Origin: Streptomyces sp. R28
GTDB lineage: Bacteria > Actinomycetota > Actinomycetes > Streptomycetales > Streptomycetaceae
Reading direction: 5' to 3'
Length of the DNA stretch: 64,000 nt
NCBI RefSeq assembly: GCF_041052385.1
Contig: NZ_CP163439.1
Span: forward strand, 6,499,001-6,563,000
The notes under the pieces were generated by a model, which was not told where the DNA came from, searched no databases, and saw only the letters and a program-made list of their open reading frames with translations. Every line of letters starts with the position of its first letter. Position 1 is the first letter of the stretch. This document shows, one piece after another, positions 1 through 8,860 of this stretch. The position numbers and the translations under genes were made by a program.

Positions 1-161
1 TGTGGTTGACGGTGAGCTGGGCCTCCGAGCCGTACTACTACGGCAATGACCTGGCCTATTTGATGGCCTGGCTGCCCCTCGTGCTTGCGGGCGCCCCCAT
101 GTTGTCCCTGGACGCCGCACTTCGCGCGCGGCGACGGCAGCGGACGGGGGGCTACCGGTAG
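1..161 (+). CDS. DoxX-like membrane protein, C-terminal end (partial)
   Basis: The window opens inside a gene. The frame from base 3 reads without a stop to TAG at 159-161 and gives about 52 residues. A polar aromatic stretch (SEPYYYGND) is followed by one hydrophobic helix (AYLMAWLPLVLAGAP) and an arginine-rich cytoplasmic tail (RARRRQR). This looks like the last transmembrane helix and tail of a DoxX/MauE-type quinone-linked membrane protein. The family call rests on resemblance to Streptomyces DoxX C-termini and is tentative. The 5' part lies outside the window. Confidence 0.5.
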   Translation, partial: WLTVSWASEPYYYGNDLAYLMAWLPLVLAGAPMLSLDAALRARRRQRTGGYR

Positions 162-219
162 CTCCGGTCTGGTCGGCTGGGCTGCTGCTGCTGGTGCGTG
201 CCGGGAGCCGGCCCGCGGG

Positions 220-471
220 TCAGGGGTGCGCGTCGGTCTGGGGCTCCGGGGGAGTGGGGGTGGATTCACCGGGCGATCGGCGGCGTCTGCGTATCGCCCA
301 CGTCAGGACCGCTGCCGCGCCTGCCAGGCACAGGCCGCCCACGACCAGCGGGATCACCACGAACCACGGCGTCTCCCAGGCGCCGCCCGCGTCACCGGCG
401 TAGATGATGCCCGCGAGGGTGAGGGCAGTGCCGGCGATCAGCCTGCCGGGCTGGAACTCATGACGTAGCAC
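220..471 (-). CDS. Small two-helix membrane protein
   Basis: Encodes 83 residues with two hydrophobic segments (about residues 10-28 and 35-61), then an RRRRR stop-transfer cluster and a proline-rich tail. Its start lies inside the end of the upstream PspC gene (14-base overlap), so the two are probably co-translated. No family recognised. The topology suggests both ends in the cytoplasm. It may be an accessory subunit of the PspC protein, but only the gene order supports that. Confidence 0.65.
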   Translation of the reverse strand: MLRHEFQPGRLIAGTALTLAGIIYAGDAGGAWETPWFVVIPLVVGGLCLAGAAAVLTWAIRRRRRSPGESTPTPPEPQTDAHP

Positions 472-1891
472 GGCTCACCTCCGCCTGTCCCACGCCGACG
501 CTGAGGTCGAGGTCCAGCGTGCCCACACCCTTGGTGCCCGTGGCCGGTGTCAGGGTCAGCTCCTTGTGCTTGCCCGGTGCCACGTCCACGTCTTGCTCGT
601 CGTCGCCCGGCAGCTGGATGTCTCCCACCCCCACGTCGATGCTCACCTCCACGGTCACGTCCTTGGGGACGATCACTTTGAGTCGGCCCACGCCCACGTC
701 CGCTCTCGTCGTCACCGTCTGGTCCCCGGTGAGCTTCAACCGGGACAGGTCCACTGTGCCGACGCCGGTGCCGAGGTCGTACCGGGGCTGTACGTCCGCC
801 ACGGCCGCCGGTCGCCAGTTCCGCTCGATCCAGTGCGTGCCGATGTCCTTGGGTAGCGCGGCCGAGGCGGCCAGCAGGCCCGCTGTGACGACCGCCAGGA
901 ATATGGAGCCCGCTCCTGTGCGGCCCAGGAACGCGCTGACCGCTATGCCCAGGCCGAAGACGAGCAGCGCGCAGGACAGGCCGGTCTGCAGGCTGGTGCC
1001 GAGCGCGTGGTCCTCCCAGGTCGCGCTGGTGCCGAGGGCACCCGCGAGCAGGGCCAGCAGGAACACCCAGCCGCCGATCCAGCGGGGGCCGCGTGCCTTC
1101 GGCTGGTGGGGGCGTCGGGTGCGTATGTCCTGGCGGCTGTTCCAGGTGGTGCCGAGGCTGATGTTGACGGCCGCTGCGATGTCGCGGTCGCGGGAGTCGC
1201 GCGGGCCCCAGAGATAGCCCGTGCCGCCGTCGTGCGTGCCGTCCTTGACGATCGGGTCGCGCCACCAAGAGGGGTAGGCGGCGGGGACCGGTGGTGCCTG
1301 GGCCTCGGGTGGGGCGTCGGCGACGGCCTGGGCGGCGAGGGGATCCGGGTCGGGGGTGGTGCGGTGCCGCGACCAGTAGCCGGCGCCCGCGAGGAGGAGG
1401 GAGAGGACGACGCCGAAGGCCAGCACACCGCCGTTCTTCAGCAGCGTCAGGAACACGCCGCAGCCGACCAGCGCGAACAGCACTGCCGTCAGCGCCTGGC
1501 CGTCCACACGGCCGGTCAGCAGCTTGCGCACCTCGTTCTGGTCCTCGTCGTCGTACGGGACGAAGAGCCAGGCGAAGCCGTAGAAGATCAGGCCGATGCC
1601 GCCGGTCGCGGAGAGCACGGCGAGGGTGATCCGGAAGATCACCGGGTCCATGTCGCACTGCCGCCCGAGCCCGGCGCACACCCCGGCCAGCATCTTGTAC
1701 CGTCGGTCACGCCGGAACTTGCGCGGCGGGCCGAGCGCACCCGCTTCGGCGGACACCCCTGCTTCTGCGCCCGCGTGCGCGCGCGGTTCCGCACCCGCGG
1801 CGCTCGCGGGTGCCGGGCCGGACGGGGTGCCCGTGGTGGGCACGGCGTCCGGCTCGGGCACGGAGTCCGCGGCGGGCTGGTGATCTGTCAT
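458..1891 (-). CDS. PspC-domain membrane protein
   Basis: Encodes 477 residues starting at the ATG at 1891 (MTDHQPAADS); upstream in-frame codons read as non-coding. An acidic, proline-rich leader is followed by a PspC domain at roughly residues 70-140 (KFRRDRRYKMLAGVCAGLG, then a hydrophobic WLFVPYDDE segment), four or more further helices, and a C-terminal beta-rich region with repeated VGVG motifs (TRADVGVGRLKVIVP, DVGVGDIQLP). That region resembles the LiaF/DUF1707-linked wall-active antibiotic response domain. PspC proteins are associated with envelope stress. It is divergent from a PspC sensor kinase with 179 bases between them, so the two probably form one envelope-stress module. Confidence 0.85.
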   Translation of the reverse strand: MTDHQPAADSVPEPDAVPTTGTPSGPAPASAAGAEPRAHAGAEAGVSAEAGALGPPRKFRRDRRYKMLAGVCAGLGRQCDMDPVIFRITLAVLSATGGIGLIFYGFAWLFVPYDDEDQNEVRKLLTGRVDGQALTAVLFALVGCGVFLTLLKNGGVLAFGVVLSLLLAGAGYWSRHRTTPDPDPLAAQAVADAPPEAQAPPVPAAYPSWWRDPIVKDGTHDGGTGYLWGPRDSRDRDIAAAVNISLGTTWNSRQDIRTRRPHQPKARGPRWIGGWVFLLALLAGALGTSATWEDHALGTSLQTGLSCALLVFGLGIAVSAFLGRTGAGSIFLAVVTAGLLAASAALPKDIGTHWIERNWRPAAVADVQPRYDLGTGVGTVDLSRLKLTGDQTVTTRADVGVGRLKVIVPKDVTVEVSIDVGVGDIQLPGDDEQDVDVAPGKHKELTLTPATGTKGVGTLDLDLSVGVGQAEVSRATS

Positions 1892-2070
1892 GTGTCCATG
1901 GTGACGGGCGGATCGGCTTGGCGGGAGTCGGAATGACCCTGGCCGGACCCTGATATCGGTCCCTGAGGGCGGTCTGGGGAAGTGTTCGACGCGACGGGGT
2001 TCGAAGATCAGGGGAGTCTCGGGGGTCGACCCTGATGCCCTGCTGCTCCGGCCGTGTGAACATCGATGGC

Positions 2071-3360
2071 ATGCCGGAAGCCGCAGCAGCGCCACTCCTC
2101 GGACCGCGGCCGCCGCGCAAGCTCTACCGCAGCAGCGACGGACGCTGGCTCGGGGGCGTGGCGCGGGGGCTCGCCGGGCATCTCGGCCTGCCTGTCATCT
2201 GGGTGCGGCTCGTCTTCGTCGGCCTGTTCATGGCGGACGGCCTCGGCGCGCTGCTGTATGCCGCGTTCTGGTTCTTCGTACCGCTCGGCGTCGGCGGCGT
2301 CGGCGCGCAGCGGCCCTCTCCCTTCACCACCGAGACCGCGGCCGACGGTCGCCGCAGACTCGTCGCCCGCAAGCCGGACAAGGGGCAGATCGTCGCGCTG
2401 CTCCTCATGGTCGTGGTGGCGATGGTCTTCGTCGGCAGCGTGGACCTGGGAAACGGCGCCAAGGCCTACCTCCTGCCCGCCGTACTCGTCGGCGCGGGTG
2501 TCGCCCTGGTCTGGCGACAGGCGGACAACGCGCGGCGGGCCCGCTGGATGGAGGCCGGCCGGCGTCGGCGCACGCTCACCCTGCTGCGCGCCGCGGGCGG
2601 TGTCGTCCTGGTCACGGCCGGCGTCTCCGGCATCTTCGTCCTGCAGGGCTCCGCCGATCACCTCGGCTCCGTCCTGCAGGCGGCACTGGCGGTCCTCGTC
2701 GGTATAACGCTCCTTGCGGGCCCGTACCTGGTCCGGATGACCCAGGACCTCTCCGAGGAACGTCTGATGCGCATCCGCGCACAGGAGCGCGCCGAGGTCG
2801 CCGCGCACGTCCACGACTCGGTGCTGCACACCCTGACCCTGATCCAGCGCAACGCGGAGAACGCGAACGAGGTCCGTCGCCTCGCCCGCGCCCAGGAGCG
2901 CGACCTGCGCACCTGGCTCTACAAACCCGAGGGCACCGGCAAGGACGAGGCCGACGAACCCGCCAACCTCGCCGACGCGGTCCGGCGCAACGCGGCGGAG
3001 GTGGAGGACAAGCACGGCGTCCCGATAGAGGTCGTGGTCGTCGGAGACTGCCCGCTCGACGAGAAAATCGGCGCACAGATGCAGGCCGCGCGCGAGGCGA
3101 TGGTGAACGCCGCGAAGTACGGTGGCGAGGGCGGCGCCGTGCAGGTCTACGCCGAGGTGGAGGGGAAGACCGTCTTTGTGTCCGTCCGGGACCGCGGTCC
3201 GGGCTTCGACCTCGACTCGATACCCGCCGACCGCATGGGCGTCAGAGAATCGATCATCGGCCGCATGGAGCGCAACGGCGGTACGGCCCGGCTGAGGGCG
3301 GTACCCGGCGGCGGTACGGAGGTCGAGCTGGAGATGGAGAGGGCGGAGAAGACGTCATGA
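2071..3360 (+). CDS. PspC-domain sensor histidine kinase
   Basis: Encodes 429 residues from the ATG at 2071 (MPEAAAAP). The order is a PspC domain (KLYRSSDGRWLGGVARGLAG, residues about 18-75), two or three more membrane helices, a HisKA_3 dimerisation region with the phospho-acceptor around AAHVHDSVLHTLTLIQ, and an HATPase domain (AREAMVNAAKYGG for the N box, DRGPGFD for the G1 box). This is the NarL-type kinase architecture of envelope-stress systems. Its stop overlaps the regulator start by ATGA, which indicates translational coupling. The ligand is unknown. Confidence 0.92.
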   Translation: MPEAAAAPLLGPRPPRKLYRSSDGRWLGGVARGLAGHLGLPVIWVRLVFVGLFMADGLGALLYAAFWFFVPLGVGGVGAQRPSPFTTETAADGRRRLVARKPDKGQIVALLLMVVVAMVFVGSVDLGNGAKAYLLPAVLVGAGVALVWRQADNARRARWMEAGRRRRTLTLLRAAGGVVLVTAGVSGIFVLQGSADHLGSVLQAALAVLVGITLLAGPYLVRMTQDLSEERLMRIRAQERAEVAAHVHDSVLHTLTLIQRNAENANEVRRLARAQERDLRTWLYKPEGTGKDEADEPANLADAVRRNAAEVEDKHGVPIEVVVVGDCPLDEKIGAQMQAAREAMVNAAKYGGEGGAVQVYAEVEGKTVFVSVRDRGPGFDLDSIPADRMGVRESIIGRMERNGGTARLRAVPGGGTEVELEMERAEKTS

Positions 3361-4076
3361 GCGACCCGACCGAGGCCAACGAGCCTGTGGAGTCGACCGG
3401 CGGGAGCGCGGGCGAGCGGCACGTGCGCGTGGTCCTCGTCGACGACCACCGCATGTTCCGTACCGGAGTCCAGGCCGAGATAGGCCGCACCGAGCAGACC
3501 GGCGTCGAGGTCGTCGGCGAGGCCGCGGACGTCGACCAGGCGGTCACGGTCATCACCGCGACCCGTCCCGAGGTCGTCCTCCTCGACGTGCACCTCCCCG
3601 GTGGCGGCGGCGTCGAAGTCCTGCGCCGCTGCGCCCCGTTGATGGCGGCCGCCGAGCAGCCCGTCCGCTTCCTCGCGCTGTCCGTCTCGGACGCGGCGGA
3701 GGACGTGATCGGGGTGATCCGGGGTGGTGCGCGCGGCTACGTGACGAAGACGATCACCGGCACCGATCTGGTCGACTCCGTCTTCCGGGTACAGGAGGGC
3801 GACGCGGTCTTCTCGCCGCGCCTTGCCGGGTTCGTGCTGGATGCCTTTGCGTCGACGGACGCGCCGCCGGTCGACGAGGACCTCGACCGGCTGACCCAGC
3901 GCGAGCGGGAGGTGTTGCGGCTGATCGCGCGGGGCTACGCGTACAAGGAGATCGCCAAGCAGCTGTTCATCTCGGTCAAGACGGTCGAGTCTCATGTGTC
4001 GGCGGTGCTGAGGAAGCTCCAGTTGTCCAACCGGCATGAGCTGACGAGGTGGGCGACGGCACGGCGCCTGGTGTGA
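3357..4076 (+). CDS. LuxR/NarL-family response regulator
   Basis: Encodes 239 residues. The receiver domain (about residues 25-150) has the acidic pair DDHRMFR, the phospho-acceptor Asp in VVLLDVHLPGGGG, and the KT switch region (YVTKTITG). The C-terminal LuxR helix-turn-helix (about 170-235) reads LTQREREVLRLIARGYAYKEIAKQL, then KTVESHVSAVLRKLQLSNR. It is translationally coupled to the PspC kinase upstream and is its cognate regulator. The divergent PspC gene is a plausible target. Confidence 0.95.
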   Translation: MSDPTEANEPVESTGGSAGERHVRVVLVDDHRMFRTGVQAEIGRTEQTGVEVVGEAADVDQAVTVITATRPEVVLLDVHLPGGGGVEVLRRCAPLMAAAEQPVRFLALSVSDAAEDVIGVIRGGARGYVTKTITGTDLVDSVFRVQEGDAVFSPRLAGFVLDAFASTDAPPVDEDLDRLTQREREVLRLIARGYAYKEIAKQLFISVKTVESHVSAVLRKLQLSNRHELTRWATARRLV

Positions 4077-4084
4077 GCCCGGCC

Positions 4085-4107
4085 CCGGGCCGGCGTTCCC
4101 GGCCCGG
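4085..4107. terminator. Hairpin between convergent genes
   Basis: A 9-bp perfect stem (CCGGGCCGG with CCGGCCCGG, loop CGTTC) lies between the regulator stop and the stop of the convergent NlpC/P60 gene. It probably terminates both. There is no clear T tract, as is common in Streptomyces. Confidence 0.6.
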
Positions 4108-4116
4108 CTCGCTCGC

Positions 4117-5187
4117 TCACACGATCCGAGTGGCCCCCGCGAACGGCATCTCGTCGAGCGGGGCCACCCGGACCGGTGCCGACGGGTTCGGGGCGTGGAT
4201 CATCTGGCCGTTGCCGATGTAGAGACCCACGTGGCTGATGCCGGAGTAGAAGAACACCAGGTCGCCCGGGAGCAGTTCGGCGCGCGAGACACGGCGGCCG
4301 GCGTCGATCTGGGCGTAGGTCGTGCGGGGCAGGGAGATGCCGGCCGAGCGGTAGGCGGCCTGGGTGAGGCCGGAGCAGTCGAAGGCGTCCGGACCGGTCG
4401 CGCCCCAGACGTAGGGGCTGCCGAGTTTGGTTTGCGCGTATGAAATGGCGGCCGCGGCACGGGAGTTGGGGGCCTGCGCCGTGGCGGCGCCGGAGGGCGT
4501 CAGGGCGTCGCGTGTGCCCGTCGAGGAGCGTGCGGCGCGGTCCGTGGCGCCTGTGCCCGCCCCGAGCCGGGCCCGCTCCTCGGCGGTCAGTCGGGCGAGC
4601 AGGCCGCGGGCCGCGTCCAGCTTGCCGGTGATCGTGTTCTTGTGCCGTCGCAGTTCTGCCCGGCGGGACTGCAGCGAGGTCAGTTCGACGCGTGCGGCTC
4701 CGCGCAGCTGCTCGATCTCGCGCAGTTGCTCGCGGACGCTCGCGACGGACGCCGCCTGCCGGTTGCCGGCGCGTTCGGCGAACTCCGCTCCGTCGAGGTA
4801 CCGGTCGGGGTCGTCGGAGAGCGCGAGCTGGAGGGACGGGTCGACGCCGCCGTCGCGGTACTGCGCCGCGGCCATCGAACCCAGCGCTTCCCGCGCCGAG
4901 TTGAGCTTCTCCGTCTTGCGTGCGGCCTCGTCTTGCAGTGTCCTGATCCGCCGCTCGGCGGCGTCCGCCTTCTCCTTCGCGCCGTTGTACTTCTCGGTGG
5001 CGACCTCCGCCTCCTGGTACAGCTTGTCCACCTTGGCCTTGACCTGCTCCGGTGTCAGCTGCGGCTCGGCGTGTCCGGTCCCGTCGAACCCCGTCGCCGT
5101 CGCCGCGCCCGCCAGGGCGATCGTCCATGCCGTGCGGGCCGTGTTGCCGCCGACCGAGCGCTGACGGGGCTTGCGGTGCGCTGCCAC
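4117..5187 (-). CDS. Exported NlpC/P60 peptidoglycan hydrolase (paralog A)
   Basis: Encodes 356 residues. The start MAAHRKPRQR gives a basic N-terminus and a hydrophobic export signal (TAWTIALAGAATATG). A coiled coil follows at about residues 45-210 (VKAKVDKLYQEAEVATEKY), then a C-terminal NlpC/P60 domain. The catalytic Cys is at about 271 (FDCSGLTQAAYR), His at about 319 (SHVGLYIG), and a third polar residue lies at MIHAPNP. Such enzymes cleave gamma-D-Glu-diaminopimelate bonds in wall peptides. It is clearly paralogous to the product at 7485-8651 but lacks that gene's riboswitch. Confidence 0.92.
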   Translation of the reverse strand: MAAHRKPRQRSVGGNTARTAWTIALAGAATATGFDGTGHAEPQLTPEQVKAKVDKLYQEAEVATEKYNGAKEKADAAERRIRTLQDEAARKTEKLNSAREALGSMAAAQYRDGGVDPSLQLALSDDPDRYLDGAEFAERAGNRQAASVASVREQLREIEQLRGAARVELTSLQSRRAELRRHKNTITGKLDAARGLLARLTAEERARLGAGTGATDRAARSSTGTRDALTPSGAATAQAPNSRAAAAISYAQTKLGSPYVWGATGPDAFDCSGLTQAAYRSAGISLPRTTYAQIDAGRRVSRAELLPGDLVFFYSGISHVGLYIGNGQMIHAPNPSAPVRVAPLDEMPFAGATRIV

Positions 5188-5737
5188 GTGGACTGCACGT
5201 CCTTTCGTACAACCGCCTACGACCGCCTACGACCGCCTCGTCCCGTACGGGCGCCTGGGGAAGCGGCCGTGGGACGCCCGGGGGCGGGGTACGCGTCCGG
5301 CGACGGCCCACACAGGGGGAGCGAGCCGCCGCCGGACTTTCTCGGCGGTGGTGGCCGACTGCCGCCCCTGGCCCGGGCGGCGGTGGGGAGCCGGTCACCT
5401 GGTGGAGGACGCTAAACCTCGCTGTGTCGGGTCGGTAACGCCTTGTGCGGAAGTGCCGGGAGCGGATCGCGAGATGACCGTAAGTGAGCGTGATCCCGGG
5501 GCGGGGACGTCGTGTTCACGCAGTGTGCTGACCGATGTGGCGTTTTCAGGCGTCGCGGGGGTGGCGGGGTGCTATGGGCCGCATATATGCAAGCGCGGTA
5601 GGGGGGTGAGGGTCGGGAGGAGGGGGAGGAGCGGGAGGGGATGGGGTCGGTAGGAGTGGGATCGGTACGGGGTGGGTGGAGTGCGTTGAGTGGGGCGGTG
5701 TCGGGTGGTTGTTCGGCGCTCATTAGGCTCCGGCTCC
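5188..5737. other. Intergenic region between divergent genes
   Basis: 550 bases between the divergent NlpC/P60 gene and the small membrane protein gene. It contains three imperfect copies of ACCGCCTACG (about 5211-5241) just upstream of the hydrolase, and an AT-richer segment near 5570-5590 (GGCCGCATATATGC). No convincing gene or riboswitch was seen; the frames here look like codon-bias shadows. Promoters for both flanking genes must lie here. Confidence 0.5.
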
Positions 5738-6091
5738 ATGGACGTACTCATCCACCTCTTCGTCGGCCTGCACATCATCGGTATCGCCGCGCTGCTCGGT
5801 GGTTTCTTCACCCAGATGAAGGCGATGGGCCAGGGCACCGCCCGGTTCGTCCCCGCGATGCTGCACGGCGCGCTGACCATGCTGGTCACCGGGGTGATCC
5901 TCGTCGGCCTCAATCAGGCGGACGACCAGTCCGTGAACAACATCAAGATCGGTGTGAAGCTGGCGCTGCTGATCGTGATCCTCGGACTCGTCTATGTGAA
6001 GCGGGACGACGAGACGGTGGACAAGAGTCTGTTCGGGGTGGTGGGGCTGCTGACCACGGCGAACATCTTCATCGCTGTGTTGTGGACGTGA
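5738..6091 (+). CDS. Small integral membrane protein
   Basis: Encodes 117 residues from the ATG at 5738 (MDVLIHLFVG). About four hydrophobic helices are visible (LIHLFVGLHIIGIAALLGGFF; MLHGALTMLVTGVILVGL; GVKLALLIVILGLVYV; LFGVVGLLTTANIFIAVLWT). It resembles the conserved actinobacterial small membrane proteins of unknown function. Its 3' end overlaps the convergent transporter gene by 23 bases. Confidence 0.8.
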   Translation: MDVLIHLFVGLHIIGIAALLGGFFTQMKAMGQGTARFVPAMLHGALTMLVTGVILVGLNQADDQSVNNIKIGVKLALLIVILGLVYVKRDDETVDKSLFGVVGLLTTANIFIAVLWT

Positions 6092-7061
6092 TGTCGGACC
6101 CGTGTCCGGTGTAGGCCCGTAGCGCGCCTGCGGTGACCGCCAGCCAGGCCGCCACCGCGATCCACAGCAGTACCTCGCCGGGGGTCTTGAGCCACGGGAC
6201 GTCTACGGCGGCGGCGACGGAGAGTGTCGCCGAGGCGGTCATTCCCAACGGGAACACGGTTGCCCAGCGGCATACGTCATAGCGCAGCCGTGGCCATGCG
6301 ACCTCGGCGATGAGCAGGGCGGCGTACCAGGCCAGGTCGAGTACGAGCAGGGCTACGGTCACCGTGCGCAGGGCGCTGCTGTCGTCGTCGTTCCAGAGGT
6401 ACAGGCGGGCGCTGTCGGCGGCGATGAGCTTCGAACCGGCGAGGGCGGAGATGGCGAGGGCGCCGCCCGCCACCCAGTGGTCGCCGGGGCCGTGGGCCAC
6501 TTGCCGTAGGTCGAAGCGGGTCAGCGCGACGACGTAGAGCAGCAGGCCGAGCCAGAACAGTACGAGCGCCGTGTGGGCGAGCCATGCCGTGGCCTCGGAC
6601 GCGGCGAGTGTCGCGCCCAGGAGGGCCAGGCCCTGTGTGGCCACGCAGCCCAGGAACACCGCGCCGGGCATGCGGCGGTGCCAGTGGCGTACGACGGCGA
6701 TGAGGAGGCCCGGCCAGAGCAGGGCCGCCAGGGCCAGGGCGGCCTCGGCGAGGGGCTGCCAGCCGAGGGCGGTGAAACGGGTGCCCAGAACGGTCGTCGC
6801 GGCGATGGCCGTCAGAGCGGCCGGGGTCGCTGCCTCTTTCACCCACCTGTCGCGGTCCCACAGAAGCCGTGCGAGGAAGTCGAGGGCCAGGGCCAGCCAG
6901 GCTGCGCAGGCCAGGGCGAGGGCGATCCGGGACAGGGTTTCGTAGCCCGTCTGGTGCAGGGCCACCGACAGGATGCCGGTTGCCATGACGGCGGCACCGG
7001 CTGCGGGGGGACGTTGCGACCACCAGGTGTGGAGGGGGGAGGTGGGGGTGGGGGTGGGCAT
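6069..7061 (-). CDS. TDT-family (TehA/SLAC1-like) membrane transporter
   Basis: Encodes 330 residues from the ATG at 7061 (MPTPTPTSP). It has about ten hydrophobic helices. The first carries the family-typical PPAAGAAVMATGILSVAL motif (small residues plus MATG). The TDT family exports tellurite, dicarboxylates, sulfite or anions; the substrate here cannot be read from the sequence. It is a single-gene unit whose end overlaps the convergent small membrane protein gene. Confidence 0.82.
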   Translation of the reverse strand: MPTPTPTSPLHTWWSQRPPAAGAAVMATGILSVALHQTGYETLSRIALALACAAWLALALDFLARLLWDRDRWVKEAATPAALTAIAATTVLGTRFTALGWQPLAEAALALAALLWPGLLIAVVRHWHRRMPGAVFLGCVATQGLALLGATLAASEATAWLAHTALVLFWLGLLLYVVALTRFDLRQVAHGPGDHWVAGGALAISALAGSKLIAADSARLYLWNDDDSSALRTVTVALLVLDLAWYAALLIAEVAWPRLRYDVCRWATVFPLGMTASATLSVAAAVDVPWLKTPGEVLLWIAVAAWLAVTAGALRAYTGHGSDITSTTQR

Positions 7062-7263
7062 GGGGCCGATGCTAGGGAGCGGGGGTGGGCTGCCAGGGGG
7101 CACGCGCGCGGGTGGGGTGAAATACCCGCGCGTTGCCTCCGGCGGTTGGGCCGGGGTGGGTGTGGCGGCCTGCGGGGGCTGGGTGGGGGTGCGCGTTGAT
7201 GCCTGCGGCGGCCTGTGCGGTTGGGTGGGGGTTCGCGTAGCGCCTGCGGGTGGGTGGTGGGTC

Positions 7264-7371
7264 GGGGCCGTGCCGGGGGGTGTCCGTCCTCGGTCGGGCG
7301 GTTGCTGTCGGGCTGGAGGCGCCGTGTCTTGACGCCCGCCGCTGCGGGCGGACACCCCCCGGCACGGCCCC
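7264..7371. repeat. 23-bp perfect inverted repeat with inner hairpin
   Basis: Arms at 7264-7286 (GGGGCCGTGCCGGGGGG...) and 7349-7371 are perfect reverse complements over 23 bases, separated by 62 bases. The spacer holds a second hairpin (CGCCCGC-CGCT-GCGGGCG). It sits in a 420-base gap between the end of an NlpC/P60 gene and the start of the transporter gene. The flank at about 7130-7260 is G-rich, with degenerate repeats around TGGGTGGGGGT. It could be an unusually long terminator for the hydrolase transcript or an intergenic palindromic repeat element. Confidence 0.8.
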
Positions 7372-7484
7372 TTGCCGCCGTACGCGGGTGCGGCGCCGCG
7401 GGGGTGCGCCCGCGTACGGCAGGTAACTCACGCGGCGCCACGCGCGCGGGCCGGAAACGAGGCCACGCGCGCGTGGGGAGAGGG

Positions 7485-8651
7485 TCAGGCCGGGCGGACC
7501 ACGCTGTGGATCGACGACTCGCCGTCGTAGTAGATCGACTCCTCGCGGACGTACGCGCCGGGCTTGGGGGCGTGGATCATCATGCCGTTGCCGATGTAGA
7601 TGCCCACGTGGGTGACGTCGTCGTAGAAGAAGACCAGGTCGCCGGGCTGGGCGCTGGAGAGGGAGACCGTGGTGCCGGCGTTGACCTGGTCGTAGGTGAC
7701 ACGGGGGATGTCGACGCCCGCGGCCTTCCAGGCGGCCTGGGTGAGGCCGGAGCAGTCGTAGGAGTCGGGGCCGGTGGCGCCCCAGACATACGGCTTGCCT
7801 ATCTGGGAGCGGGCGAAGGCGAGGACCTTCTCGGCCTTGGTGGCGTACGAGGAGTCCGACGCGGACGAGTCCGAGGTGCTCGAGTCGGACGAGGACTCGC
7901 TGCTCTCCTGCTGCTGGGCCGCCTCCTGGCGCTCGGCCTCGGCCGCTGCTTGTTGCCGGGCCAGTTCCGCCGCCTTGCGCGCGGCCTCCTCCTGCTTGCG
8001 CTTCTCGATCGCTGCGAGGCGGGCCTTCTCCTCCGCCGTGAGCTTCGAGAGGAGTTCGCGTGCGTCGGAGAGCTTCTGCTGGACGGTGGTCTTGGCGGTC
8101 TGCAGGTCGTTCTGCGACTCGGTGAGCGTCTGGAGGCTCTGGGTGGCCTCCTGGCGCTTCTTCATCGTCGTGGACTGCTGCGTGAAGTAGTCGTCGACCG
8201 CTTCCTTCTGACGACCGGTCATACGGTCCATCAGCTGGGTCTGGTCGAAGTAGTCCTGCGGGGTGTCCGCGAGGAGGAAGGTCGCCGTGTCGGGGGCGGC
8301 GGCGCCGGTGCGGTACTGGGCGGCGGCGTTGCGACCGAGTTCCTCGCGCGCGTCGTTGAGCTTCTGGGTGCGCTGGGCGACGTCGTCGAGGAGGGTGTCG
8401 ACGCGCTTGCGCTGCTTCGCGGTCTTCTCCTTGGCCGCGTTGTACTTCTCGGTCGCCGACTCCGCCTGGCGGTAGAGGTCGTCGACCTTCTTCTCGACCT
8501 CTTCGAGGCTCGGCTTGTCGTCTGCCGAGGGGCTCGCGTTGGCCGTCTGGGACAGCAGGGCCACGGAGGTGAGGGCCGCCGTGGCGAGGGCGGGGGTCCG
8601 TATGCCTGCTACGCGCGTACCAGCGGGACGCGACTTGCGGTGCGACGCCAA
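7485..8651 (-). CDS. Exported NlpC/P60 peptidoglycan hydrolase (paralog B)
   Basis: Encodes 388 residues. I chose the TTG at 8651 (LASHRKSRPAG) because GAAGGAG lies 9 bases before it and the product then matches paralog A. An export signal (ALATAALTSVALLSQTANA) is followed by a long coiled coil (about 45-230) rich in Q, E, A and K, a Ser/Asp linker (SSESSSDSSTSDSSASDSS) and an NlpC/P60 domain with Cys in YDCSGLTQAAW and His in THVGIYIGNG. The role is peptide-crosslink cleavage in the wall. A ydaO-type riboswitch precedes the gene, linking expression to c-di-AMP. Confidence 0.93.
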   Translation of the reverse strand: MASHRKSRPAGTRVAGIRTPALATAALTSVALLSQTANASPSADDKPSLEEVEKKVDDLYRQAESATEKYNAAKEKTAKQRKRVDTLLDDVAQRTQKLNDAREELGRNAAAQYRTGAAAPDTATFLLADTPQDYFDQTQLMDRMTGRQKEAVDDYFTQQSTTMKKRQEATQSLQTLTESQNDLQTAKTTVQQKLSDARELLSKLTAEEKARLAAIEKRKQEEAARKAAELARQQAAAEAERQEAAQQQESSESSSDSSTSDSSASDSSYATKAEKVLAFARSQIGKPYVWGATGPDSYDCSGLTQAAWKAAGVDIPRVTYDQVNAGTTVSLSSAQPGDLVFFYDDVTHVGIYIGNGMMIHAPKPGAYVREESIYYDGESSIHSVVRPA

Positions 8652-8670
8652 GGGAGGCGACTCCTTCCGT

Positions 8671-8860
8671 ACTCCGCCTACCGAGTTAGCTGTCGGGTTC
8701 GGGCGGGTGGTTCGGAAGGGTTGCCCTACGGCCTGCCCCTGGGCGGGGTCGGCCGATTCACCCCAAAGTTCGGTGGGTCCCCGGCTCCGGCAGCGCGGCG
8801 GCGTACCGGACTCGGCGGAGGCCGTGCGGCCCGGCGACGTTCGCCGGTGGGGGTCGTACG
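8671..8860 (-). promoter_or_regulatory. ydaO-type c-di-AMP riboswitch
   Basis: In the leader of the NlpC/P60 gene (transcribed leftward), the conserved blocks of the actinobacterial ydaO motif appear in order: GAGCCGGGGACCCACC, then CTTTGGGGTGAATCGG (8752-8778), GTAGGGCAACCCTTCCG, and CCCGACAGCTAACTCGGTAG (about 8673-8696) just before the RBS. This motif binds c-di-AMP and in Streptomyces is known to switch off muralytic-enzyme genes such as rpfA. Boundaries are approximate. Confidence 0.85.
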
